Assembly (NCBI GenBank): GCA_000438075.1
Contig: FR903536.1
Coordinates: forward strand, 27,869-91,868
DNA from: Clostridium sp. CAG:609
GTDB lineage: Bacteria > Bacillota_I > Bacilli_A > RF39 > UBA660
Direction: 5' to 3'
DNA length: 64,000 nt
Part shown: positions 17,719 to 26,369 of the stretch, in pieces
Numbering within the stretch: position 1 is the first letter of the stretch
Layout: every line of letters starts with the position of its first letter
Made by a program: the position numbers and the translations under genes
Notes under the pieces: generated by a model
The model's database searches: none
The model's input: the letters and a program-made list of their open reading frames with translations, nothing else
What the model was told of the DNA's origin: nothing

Positions 17719-20679
17719 TTATCTAGTTTTATAAGCAACTACTTGATCTACATATTTAACATCTAATGTTGATACTTTACCACCACTTGGATCTTTACCA
17801 GTTATAATATCTCCACTAACACTAGTAACTGCTATATAATGTCCTCTTTTATGAGCATCATTTATAAAATGAACTAAAACAATATTATTATTTATATTAT
17901 ATTTATTAATAACACCCAATTTAGCACTATTTGAATAACTTCCAATTCTACTTTCATTACCAATTAATGAAACATTCGGAGCTGCTTTTGTTATCGCCAC
18001 ACATGACCAATTAATTGCACCCTTATCAGTAAAACAACTTCCTTCATTTAATACATCTAGGAACTTCCCAGCATCAAAATCAGGTATCGTAGTTTCAGTA
18101 CCACTACAAGTAATTCCCATTGCTAAAGATGTAACAGCACATCCAGAATCACCCATTGTAAGACGTGACTTACCTAAATGTTTTGATTTCCATCTACTAT
18201 CCCCTTGAGCATAATAAGTACATGCTTGTGAGAAATTTTCACATAAATCATCAGTTAAATTAAACATTGCATTTCTTTGACTAGCCATTTTTTCCACTTG
18301 CCACATTGAATATGCAAGTTGATCTTCATCTGTTGTTTGAACACAATTAGAACCACTACAAGTTTTATCTTTACTACATGCCGCAGATACAACACCACTT
18401 CTTGCATAAGACATATATTTATTTATATAATCATAATAATAACATCCACCAGTACCAGCATCACCTGGATTATACCAATAACTTCCTATATAAGCATATT
18501 TATTCATCATTGAACTTAAAGAATCATACTTCTTTATTGTGTTAATAAAACCTAGTACACCATCACTAAATGAACTATATGATGCACACTTAGAAAGACT
18601 TTGACCATTATAACAAGCTATACCCCAATAATTATTATAACTTTCATATCCTTTTGATGCTGGACTATAACCTTCTAAATGAGCTCTTACTACAACAAGT
18701 TCAGGATTAATTCCATTACTTACAGCTAAATCATATATTGTACCAGCATTATCTTTAAATACAGATGCTGCTTTAGTACTCTTATTAGCATAGTAAGATT
18801 CAACTTTACTAATAAAATCTGATTTACTCAAACTTGTTGAACTTATTGACATTGCTTCACAAGCATTACTTTCAGTATTTTCTGTATAAATAAATTCGCA
18901 ATGATCAGCTAAATTATATATTTTATAATTACTACTTACACTAGATGCAGTATCTATAGTATTTAACATACTCTTATATATTTTTTTATAATCATTATTT
19001 TCATAATAAATACCTTCCCTATAATCAGTTATTTCATAATTAATTCTAACAAACTTTAAATTTGTTAAACCAGAACTATTTATTAAACCTTCCAAAGTAT
19101 TATTAAAATTATTTATATCTATATTTTGAATACCAGCTTCAATTTGTTCAACAGGTCCTAGTGATATAACAGTAATATTATTATTACTCCATTCCCCATT
19201 AGCTAGCTCATAATACTTATTATAATATTCTTGTGGATTATTTAAATTAACATCATGAAGCCCCATCCATATAATTATATTGTAATTAACTCCGTCTTTC
19301 ATTTTATTATTGATACCCATAATACCACCATCTGTACTATTAGTATCTTCTGCAGAAAAAGTTCCATTACCAACTAACCAATCATAACCATATCCAACAC
19401 CATACACACTTTTCTTTTTACTCACAATACCATATTGAACCATTCTATATAGTTGTGAATCTCCCAAAAATAAGGTATCAGAATAAATATGTTGAACTTC
19501 TCCACCTAAATTATCATATATCAAACTTAATATACTATTATAACTATTTTTTTCAAATGATTTAATTTGTTCTAACTTATTTTCATCTAACATTAATGAA
19601 TTAGACAATGATAAATTAGTTATTTCATCACTATAAATACTAGATAAATACAAATAATTTTCTATATCACTATATAAATCTTCATATTCTTCTGGATAAT
19701 TTTCATTATATCCATATGAACATGTATCTAAATAAACATCTTTAATCGCATTATTATAATTACCTATACTTAAAGCATTAGTTTTTACAATAATCATTAT
19801 AGCTTTTAAAGCATCATCAGAATAACTTACGTTACCTACTAAAGATGCGGTTGTACCCAACACATATTTTTTTAAATCTAATGTTTTTTCTTCTTCAGTA
19901 TCACATACATTTAAATGAACAGGAGCGGAATTAAAATCACATTCTTGACTAAAATATCCATTATTAGTTTCACCCCCCATTAACATTAAAAGTATTATAA
20001 TAAATAAAATAAATAAACCAAAAACAAGTAATATCCATGGATTAGCTGCTATAAAAGCAACAATCTTCTTTTTTGCTACAGATGCCATAACTTTAGCTTT
20101 TTCTTTAGCAACTTTTTTTACAGCATTAGTACCCTTTTTAACTTCACTCTTTGCCTTATTTTTTAAAGCTTCTCCGGGATGCATCATATTATATGCATTT
20201 GCTTTAGCATCATCAACTTTATTAACTAAAGCATTCTTCTTAGCATTAGCATAATTTAAATTATCTAACACTCTATCCATCTTAGTCTTAGGTTTTAACA
20301 CATTCCCTTCGCTAGAAGATGTCTTAACATTTCTTTTTCTTTCTTCATTTAATTTATTAGCTTTTTTATTTAATTCATCTTGTCTATCTTTATAATAATT
20401 CTTATCATATACTCCATCTTTATTCTTAGCTTGATCATATTGTCTTTGACCAAACTTTTCATTTCTAACAGATGGAATTTCATCCATAGTCTGTGGCTCA
20501 ACCACTTGACTATTGTACTCAATTTGTTCATCAAGTACCCTTTCTAATTCATCTAAATCATTTATATCATGCAAACCAACTTGAGAAGCAATTGTTCTCA
20601 AGTTGTCTAATTGGGAATCACTATTTCCTATATCTAAACCTAATTTCTTAGCTTTTTCTATAATTCTATCCGTTTGCAT
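17719..20679 (-). CDS. Three-domain wall-active secretion protein (SGNH-like, glucosaminidase-like, C39-like)
   Basis: A 986-residue protein. Residues 1-205 are charged, helical and cytoplasmic; one membrane helix spans about 207-235; the rest is outside. About 400-600 is SGNH-hydrolase-like with the Ser motif LGDSQ (S408), but the usual G-x-N-D block reads GLHD (473-476) and the usual D-G-I-H block reads EGIY (555-558), so catalysis is doubtful. About 620-760 looks like a GH73-type glucosaminidase with candidate Glu669 (AHLEGY) and NNYWGIACYNG. About 820-986 is a C39-type cysteine peptidase with C847 (GDSGCAVTSLAM), H947 and D963. It occupies the VirB1/CwlT-like position, opening the wall for the channel. 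Confidence 0.85.
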   Translation of the reverse strand: MQTDRIIEKAKKLGLDIGNSDSQLDNLRTIASQVGLHDINDLDELERVLDEQIEYNSQVVEPQTMDEIPSVRNEKFGQRQYDQAKNKDGVYDKNYYKDRQDELNKKANKLNEERKRNVKTSSSEGNVLKPKTKMDRVLDNLNYANAKKNALVNKVDDAKANAYNMMHPGEALKNKAKSEVKKGTNAVKKVAKEKAKVMASVAKKKIVAFIAANPWILLVFGLFILFIIILLMLMGGETNNGYFSQECDFNSAPVHLNVCDTEEEKTLDLKKYVLGTTASLVGNVSYSDDALKAIMIIVKTNALSIGNYNNAIKDVYLDTCSYGYNENYPEEYEDLYSDIENYLYLSSIYSDEITNLSLSNSLMLDENKLEQIKSFEKNSYNSILSLIYDNLGGEVQHIYSDTLFLGDSQLYRMVQYGIVSKKKSVYGVGYGYDWLVGNGTFSAEDTNSTDGGIMGINNKMKDGVNYNIIIWMGLHDVNLNNPQEYYNKYYELANGEWSNNNITVISLGPVEQIEAGIQNIDINNFNNTLEGLINSSGLTNLKFVRINYEITDYREGIYYENNDYKKIYKSMLNTIDTASSVSSNYKIYNLADHCEFIYTENTESNACEAMSISSTSLSKSDFISKVESYYANKSTKAASVFKDNAGTIYDLAVSNGINPELVVVRAHLEGYSPASKGYESYNNYWGIACYNGQSLSKCASYSSFSDGVLGFINTIKKYDSLSSMMNKYAYIGSYWYNPGDAGTGGCYYYDYINKYMSYARSGVVSAACSKDKTCSGSNCVQTTDEDQLAYSMWQVEKMASQRNAMFNLTDDLCENFSQACTYYAQGDSRWKSKHLGKSRLTMGDSGCAVTSLAMGITCSGTETTIPDFDAGKFLDVLNEGSCFTDKGAINWSCVAITKAAPNVSLIGNESRIGSYSNSAKLGVINKYNINNNIVLVHFINDAHKRGHYIAVTSVSGDIITGKDPSGGKVSTLDVKYVDQVVAYKTR

Positions 20680-20701
20680 AAAACCACCTCAAATGAGGAT
20701 A

Positions 20702-22489
20702 TTAATAACCTCCACCTGAACCAAATGAATCTAATTCTTCTTGAGTAATAACAATTTGAATCTTCATTCTCTTATTACCACATATAAACAAAGCTTCCCC
20801 TTGATTATAATATTTAATAGATTCCATTTCTGATTCATTTAAATCAATTAATTTTGCTAAATCATCAACAGCTTGTTTTCTAAGACCCATTACTAAGTAA
20901 TATGAAGCATTATCAAATATTGCTTTACCATGAGTTATAATATTCGGAGCCGCAAAATCAGTAGGTTGTTGAGTAATGATAATTGTTCCAGTATTATACT
21001 TTCTACTTCTTCTTTGCATTTGTGCTAAGAATTCAGCCCCAAGTTCATTATGTCCTGCAAGTAAAACATGAGCTTCATCAACCATCATAACAGTGTTAAT
21101 ATCTTTATCTAAACATAATCCCCATGCATACTTTAAAATATTAAAGAATAATGCATTCTTAATATTTTCATCACTATTCATAAGTTCTTTTATATTAAAT
21201 ACAATAAAATCACTATCAATCTTTAGTGTTGTTTTACCAGTAAAATAATATCTAAGTTCTTTAACCAAAGGTCTTATCTTAAGTTCAAGTCGTTCCAAAA
21301 CATCACGTTCATGCGTAGCATCTGTCATACTAACTAAATGACCTTTTATAGTTGCATAAACATCATCAAATGTTGGATAATCAGCACTAGTTAACTTAGT
21401 AAAATCTGTTTCATAATCTATTTTAAATCTTTTATAAGTTTCTTGTAATACATCACTAAACATAGTAAGAACATCATCTTCAATACTAGGCGAATAATAT
21501 TTCATAAATGCTTTAACTTGTTGAAGTGTTCTAGTTAAAACAGTATAACCTAATCCTTGTGCTATTTCATCTTCATCAGCATCAATAACAATTTCAAGGG
21601 GATTAATCATACCAAATTCTCCACCTTTACCTAAGTCAAGGAAATCTCCACCTAGGCTATAACACATATCTCCAAGTTCACCTTCAGGGTCAACACATAC
21701 AACTTTATATCCGTTTCTTATGTGAGTTCTAAGTAATACTTTCGCAGCAGTACTCTTACCAGAACCACTCATACCAAGTAAAATAATATTAGCATTATTT
21801 CTATTATTTTCTTTTCTTATTTGATATAAGAATTGATTAAATAATATAACACCACCAGAGAAATCTACACCAAGAAGTGTTGCATTACCTGGGTCTTTAA
21901 TACTATCAAAGATAAAAGGATACATTGCTGCTATTGTAACAGATGGTATCGGCGTACCAATTCTATTTTCAATATCTTGTGGTGGAAATATAGGTAGTAT
22001 TGACTTTAATGCTTTTTCTTGTTCAAACATTAAAGCAACAGCTCTCATTCCTAACGCATCCAAATAACTTCTTACTTGAATCTTTCTTAATTCCAATTCT
22101 TCTTTATTATTTGCAGTAATCATCAAATGCATTTGAAAATCAAATATTCTAGCTTGAGTTGCTGCAAGCATTTGAATAAATTGTTCCAAAGATTCATAAT
22201 CTTGACGTATTCTTTCTTGCATTGTATTATCTTTTTCACTTTGATATCTTACTTTTAAATCTGCTATTTCTTTATTAAGCATTTTTTGTAATACTGAAAA
22301 AGGTATAGGCATATGTTTAATAGCTATTTTAACACCTTGAATATTAGTTATATCAGATAAAAAACCTGGTGCAATATTTCTAGGAAAAGCTATAACAGTC
22401 ATAATTGTTGAATACTTTCCCCCTAATACAAATTCAGTTGGTTTAAATTCCATTCCTTTAGGAGCTATTTCACTTTTAATTTTACTCAT
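20702..22489 (-). CDS. VirB4/TrsE-type secretion ATPase, ATPase part
   Basis: A 595-residue protein with Walker A GMSGSGKS (239-246), Walker B TVMMVDEAH (466-474) and the TQQPTDF segment (506-512) typical of VirB4/TraE/TrsE ATPases that power assembly and transport at the cytoplasmic face. Residues 1-220 hold part of the VirB4 N-domain. Its ribosome binding site GGTGATG lies inside the end of the preceding gene, from which it is separated by one base; that gene encodes the remaining N-terminal portion. The C-terminus ends in a Gly-rich SGGGY. Confidence 0.93.
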   Translation of the reverse strand: MSKIKSEIAPKGMEFKPTEFVLGGKYSTIMTVIAFPRNIAPGFLSDITNIQGVKIAIKHMPIPFSVLQKMLNKEIADLKVRYQSEKDNTMQERIRQDYESLEQFIQMLAATQARIFDFQMHLMITANNKEELELRKIQVRSYLDALGMRAVALMFEQEKALKSILPIFPPQDIENRIGTPIPSVTIAAMYPFIFDSIKDPGNATLLGVDFSGGVILFNQFLYQIRKENNRNNANIILLGMSGSGKSTAAKVLLRTHIRNGYKVVCVDPEGELGDMCYSLGGDFLDLGKGGEFGMINPLEIVIDADEDEIAQGLGYTVLTRTLQQVKAFMKYYSPSIEDDVLTMFSDVLQETYKRFKIDYETDFTKLTSADYPTFDDVYATIKGHLVSMTDATHERDVLERLELKIRPLVKELRYYFTGKTTLKIDSDFIVFNIKELMNSDENIKNALFFNILKYAWGLCLDKDINTVMMVDEAHVLLAGHNELGAEFLAQMQRRSRKYNTGTIIITQQPTDFAAPNIITHGKAIFDNASYYLVMGLRKQAVDDLAKLIDLNESEMESIKYYNQGEALFICGNKRMKIQIVITQEELDSFGSGGGY

Positions 22490-22490
22490 A

Positions 22491-23051
22491 TTACATCACC
22501 GCCCCAAAATTAGTTGTTTCTCCACCATTTAAGAAATTATCTAAAACAACTCTTAAATCATTATTGGAAGTTTGAACACTTTGTAATCCAGCATTAGCAA
22601 GTCCACTTATTAAATTATGTAATTTCTTTTGAACTATTTCTAATCTCTTTTCTTTAAACAAGATATAATATTCAGTATCAACTACATTATATTCACTACT
22701 CATAAATAGATTAGCTTTATTAATATCTTGCATAATTAATTTCTTAATAGCATTACTTTCAGCATTATTATACATAAGTTGTAATTGAGATAGATACACA
22801 TCAATATCCACAGGTCTATCAGCAATAAGCAACCAGAAATCATAATCAATACTATTATAAAAATTTCTTAATTGATAAATAGTATTATTTTGTGAACCTT
22901 GATCCATAATAAATATATTTTTAGGCATTACCTTAACACCAGTAACATATGTACCATCATCAAGTTGTATCATACCATTCATTATTTGTCTAACAGGTAA
23001 CCAGTTTTCTGTATAACTTACACCTGAAGAATTATTCATCTTTGAGTTCAT
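22491..23051 (-). CDS. VirB4 N-terminal part / TrsD-like conjugation protein
   Basis: A protein of about 186 residues beginning at one of two closely spaced ATGs (23051 or 23039); both overlap the end of the PrgI-like gene, so translation is coupled. Features such as NWLPVRQIMNGMIQLDDGTY, the DFWLLIADRPVDID segment and SSEYNVVDTEYYILF fit the N-terminal domain of VirB4-type proteins. In Gram-positive trs/tra systems this portion can be a separate gene (TrsD-like) next to the ATPase, which is the layout here. No frameshift is needed to explain it. It probably docks the ATPase to membrane partners. Confidence 0.75.
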   Translation of the reverse strand: MNSKMNNSSGVSYTENWLPVRQIMNGMIQLDDGTYVTGVKVMPKNIFIMDQGSQNNTIYQLRNFYNSIDYDFWLLIADRPVDIDVYLSQLQLMYNNAESNAIKKLIMQDINKANLFMSSEYNVVDTEYYILFKEKRLEIVQKKLHNLISGLANAGLQSVQTSNNDLRVVLDNFLNGGETTNFGAVM

Positions 23052-23352
23052 CTTTAACACACCAACCTTTCCAATAATATCTACGTGGATTAAATATAAA
23101 TGTACATGCATTTATAATGAATTGTAATACATTATGATAATGCATAACTGGAGTGACTAAAAATCCAGTTATAAGTGCAGGCATAAGTATAACAATCATC
23201 TGACCAACCGATGCATTTTGCACTAGCATTAACAGCATTACAGTAAGTAAGCATCCAAATCCAAAAAGCAAAATATCAGTCAGAGTAAAGAACCCTAATA
23301 TCAATTGTGACTTTTTAGAATTTGCAGGTATTAAATAATTATTCATCCCCAA
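23032..23352 (-). CDS. PrgI/VirB3-like small membrane protein
   Basis: A 106-residue protein with two adjacent membrane helices (about 25-47 and 50-70) and a C-terminal FNPRRYYWKGW segment, typical of PrgI-family (VirB3-like) proteins encoded just before VirB4 in Gram-positive conjugation systems. The start is uncertain: a TTG at 23352 has AAAGGA at good spacing, while an ATG at 23346 is two codons later. It overlaps the downstream gene by about 20 bases. Confidence 0.8.
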   Translation of the reverse strand: MGMNNYLIPANSKKSQLILGFFTLTDILLFGFGCLLTVMLLMLVQNASVGQMIVILMPALITGFLVTPVMHYHNVLQFIINACTFIFNPRRYYWKGWCVKDELKDE

Positions 23353-23368
23353 ATCATTCCTTTCTTAA

Positions 23369-25780
23369 TTATTTTTTAGAAGCATTATTATCGTTATACT
23401 CACTAGTAAGTTTACGAGCTTTATATTTATTTTCATTTCTAGCCTGTTCTTGCATTTTTTTACGTTGTTCAAAAATAGCATCAATAATTTTATTAGCTTG
23501 TTCATAAGTACGTTTTTCACGTTCATTTTTATTTATCTCAACAGCAATTTCATTATTAATAGATGATCCTTTTTTAAATGCTTCATTTATCAAAGCCCAA
23601 CCTTCCAATTGTTTATTATCTTTATCAACAAAAGAAGTAATATCAATTTTATTTCCATCTGAATCTTTTAAAACACCACTCTTTAAATCATCAATAAATT
23701 TTTGATAATTGGTATAGAATTTACCACCATCATCAACTTCTATTTTACTTCCATCGTAGTTAACATAAATTCTTTTACCAGATTCATGTGAGGCAGCAGT
23801 AACAAATTTTTCTTGCATCATTTTCTCTAAATCCGCTAAATCTAAAGCAGCTTTATTATATGCTTCATCATTAATAACTCCAGTTTTGTAATTTTGATCT
23901 AATTGAGCTTTTAACGAATTATAATTACCAACTAAACTCATAGATGTCGTCTTATTCATTATTTCAGTACGCTTTACATTATAAGTATCTTTTTCTTCTT
24001 GAGTTAAAGGTCTTCCACTATAAGCATCATCAAGTTTTTGCAAATCCATTTTTCGTTGAGCATCAGTATATTGAATATCCAATTTTTCAAGAATTTTAGA
24101 ATCACTTTTATGAATTTCATCTAAACCATCATTTTTAAATGTACCTCTAGCATTAGTAATTGTTGCATTTTCAACTGAAATATCACGTTTTTTGCTTGAT
24201 GCACTATTAACTTCAGCAATTTGTATATTATTATTAAGTTTGTTAGTTTCCAATTCTTTAACTTTTTCAGGTGTTAATTGAATACTATTTCCATTTTCAT
24301 CTTTAACAGTATAAACTTTATTTTCAATACCATAATCATCCGCCTTATTAGAAGATTCAAAGCCAAACATTCTACGCATACGATCTTTAAAAATTTCAGT
24401 TCTAGTTACACCTTGAGCTCTTGCATCTTTATAAGCACGTAATCTGTTTGCTTCTCCCCCAATATTATGCAAATCAGCATTTTTCATACCATATTTCCAA
24501 CCTCTGTAAGCAGCTAAAGGATTTCCTTTAGAAGTAACCAATGAACCAACAGCATTTGCAACTCCGAACAATCCACCAGCAGCTAATTTATCTTTTATAC
24601 CAAGTTTCATACCTCCACTATCAATATGGAATAAATCACATATTAACTTAGGAGCTTGTCTAATAAACGTTACAATTCCAAGAATAATTATTACTCTAGC
24701 AAATGCTCTTTGCAAAATACCTAATCCAGAAAGTGTTGTTCCAAATACTAAATTCATATCATTCACTAAAAGAATTAAGTATAATCCTATTACTATAACA
24801 AAAACTCTTATAAAGACTTCTAAATATACACTAATAACTTTCTTTAACCATGTTGAAAAAACATCTTTCATTTTTCCGCCTGGTATTATTCTGCAAATAA
24901 CAGGTATAGGTGCTATGATTTCAAAAAACAACATTTTAATAAAACGTAAAGCTATATCAAATACAAAATTTAACAAAACATATGCTACATAAACACCAAC
25001 AACAGTTGAAAAGAACCACATATAAGAAAGGTCTCCAGTAACAATAGAGTTAGTAAAATCACTATAAACACCAAATCCATATTTACCATACCTAACCATA
25101 TTATCATAATAGAAGAAAGATGATGTATCAGATGCACCAATCAAACTATTTAAAGCACCAACTCCCAGATTAACAAATGGAATAAACTTTGTAATTCCTG
25201 TTGCACCTAAAGCAATTTTTTCACCGCAACCTTTTATTTGTTCTTCAGTTAAAGCATCGACGTTTACTTTATTATCTCCAGCACATTTATCATAATCAAC
25301 ATGTAAAAAAGAATTAAAAATAGAATATGCCATTGTTCTTCCAGGACTAGGTTCAGGATCATCTTCAGTATTTTGTAAAGTAAACGGATTAGTAATACCA
25401 TCACCAAATAATATCTTAGGTATAGTATCATTTTCCAAAACAGAAGTTTGAAACTTATAAGCAAAGTTAAAACATGTTGGTAAAATAGCTATAATGATTA
25501 TAGAAACAACAATATTTTGCATTAATTTAGAAAATGAAGTATCTCCCTTTGAAAAATTCTCAGGATTTATTACAGCTTTCAATAAAGAATACGCTAAAGC
25601 AAAAAGCATAACAACACCAAGTATAACATATACATTAGTAACTACTTTATTAATAGTTTCTTGTTCAGTAGAAAACACGTCAATAGTTGCAATAGCAACA
25701 AAAATATCATACAACCAATCAATTATGTTATATACCCAACCATCTAAAGTTAATAATATAGAAAAAAATGTTGTAATCAT
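23369..25780 (-). CDS. VirB6/TrbL-like polytopic channel protein with long soluble tail
   Basis: An 803-residue protein. The first 370 or so residues hold about seven hydrophobic helices, including the KMLFFEIIAPIPVICRIIPGG segment that is characteristic of Gram-positive VirB6/TrbL-like channel subunits. From about residue 400 to the end the protein is hydrophilic, helical and rich in Lys, Asp and Asn, without cysteines. This tail is long for the family and likely cytoplasmic, possibly contacting the ATPases. It starts 3 bases after the pilin-like gene, with a GGTGA site. Confidence 0.85.
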   Translation of the reverse strand: MITTFFSILLTLDGWVYNIIDWLYDIFVAIATIDVFSTEQETINKVVTNVYVILGVVMLFALAYSLLKAVINPENFSKGDTSFSKLMQNIVVSIIIIAILPTCFNFAYKFQTSVLENDTIPKILFGDGITNPFTLQNTEDDPEPSPGRTMAYSIFNSFLHVDYDKCAGDNKVNVDALTEEQIKGCGEKIALGATGITKFIPFVNLGVGALNSLIGASDTSSFFYYDNMVRYGKYGFGVYSDFTNSIVTGDLSYMWFFSTVVGVYVAYVLLNFVFDIALRFIKMLFFEIIAPIPVICRIIPGGKMKDVFSTWLKKVISVYLEVFIRVFVIVIGLYLILLVNDMNLVFGTTLSGLGILQRAFARVIIILGIVTFIRQAPKLICDLFHIDSGGMKLGIKDKLAAGGLFGVANAVGSLVTSKGNPLAAYRGWKYGMKNADLHNIGGEANRLRAYKDARAQGVTRTEIFKDRMRRMFGFESSNKADDYGIENKVYTVKDENGNSIQLTPEKVKELETNKLNNNIQIAEVNSASSKKRDISVENATITNARGTFKNDGLDEIHKSDSKILEKLDIQYTDAQRKMDLQKLDDAYSGRPLTQEEKDTYNVKRTEIMNKTTSMSLVGNYNSLKAQLDQNYKTGVINDEAYNKAALDLADLEKMMQEKFVTAASHESGKRIYVNYDGSKIEVDDGGKFYTNYQKFIDDLKSGVLKDSDGNKIDITSFVDKDNKQLEGWALINEAFKKGSSINNEIAVEINKNEREKRTYEQANKIIDAIFEQRKKMQEQARNENKYKARKLTSEYNDNNASKK

Positions 25781-25783
25781 ATA

Positions 25784-26209
25784 TTAATTCACCGTTCCTG
25801 TTCCTATTCCACATGTTCCATAAGCACCAAATAAAGACATCAAAAATTCTACAATCATTGGTGTAAAGAACAATAAAATACAATATATAAATCTCTTAAT
25901 TGCAGTATTACTAGCTTTCTTTAAAGCATCTTTATCATTTTGAGCTAATGCTTTTATAAAATCTAATGTTGTTAAAACCAATAAAGCAATAATACCAATA
26001 TATTTCATTATTTCCAAAGCTTGTTGCATCCAATAAGCTGGTGATCCTTCATCACTAGGTTTGCCAAAAGCAGCACATTCTTCTTCAATTGTAGCAACAT
26101 TATTTATGAAGTTATTATTTAAAACACTTGCATTAGCTTTTATCATAAATGAAAAAGAAAATAACATAGTGATACAAAAAAATAATATATTATTAATTTT
26201 CTTATTCAT
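25784..26209 (-). CDS. VirB2-like pilin candidate
   Basis: The ATG at 26209 follows AGGAGTG; a longer frame reaches 26230. The 141-residue product has a signal peptide (about 1-27, ending KANA), a short polar piece with one Cys, and two membrane helices (about 65-85 and 110-132) separated by a charged loop (NDKDALKKA). This small signal-plus-two-helix form is that of VirB2/TrbC pilins, and it is the first gene of the operon. A Cys-containing C-terminus (GTCGIGTGTVN) is unusual. Sequence identity to known pilins was not tested. Confidence 0.65.
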   Translation of the reverse strand: MNKKINNILFFCITMLFSFSFMIKANASVLNNNFINNVATIEEECAAFGKPSDEGSPAYWMQQALEIMKYIGIIALLVLTTLDFIKALAQNDKDALKKASNTAIKRFIYCILLFFTPMIVEFLMSLFGAYGTCGIGTGTVN

Positions 26210-26248
26210 GAAAATCACTCCTAAACCCAAGCAACACTTGATATATAA

Positions 26249-26277
26249 ATTTTATCATAAATATAGAGTAACGTCAA
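26249..26277 (-). promoter_or_regulatory. Promoter of the type IV secretion operon
   Basis: Minus-strand TTGACG (plus 26272-26277) and TAAAAT (plus 26249-26254) are 17 bases apart. The expected 5' untranslated region to the ATG at 26209 is about 33 bases. No other clear promoter was seen before 14676, so the eight genes are likely one transcript. Confidence 0.7.
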
Positions 26278-26340
26278 TTTGTTTAAAAGATAAATTTATA
26301 AAAAGGTTTTAACAAAATAAAAAATATCAATTAAATATTT

Positions 26341-26369
26341 AAAAAAAGAAACTATTTTTTTAGTTTCTT
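26341..26369 (-). terminator. Terminator of the FemX operon
   Basis: Minus-strand GAAACTA and TAGTTTC (plus arms 26361-26367 and 26348-26354) form a stem followed by TTTTTTT. The stop codon of the second femX-like gene lies in the stem. Confidence 0.75.

Noticed and set aside
20702..23051. VirB4 as a frameshifted pseudogene
   Set aside because: Each part has a start, stop and coupled ribosome binding site, and the split agrees with the TrsD/TrsE layout in Gram-positive systems.
14676..26209. Whole module as an integrative conjugative element
   Set aside because: No integrase, relaxase, replication gene, tRNA target or flanking direct repeat could be seen in the window; left open for the sequence outside.
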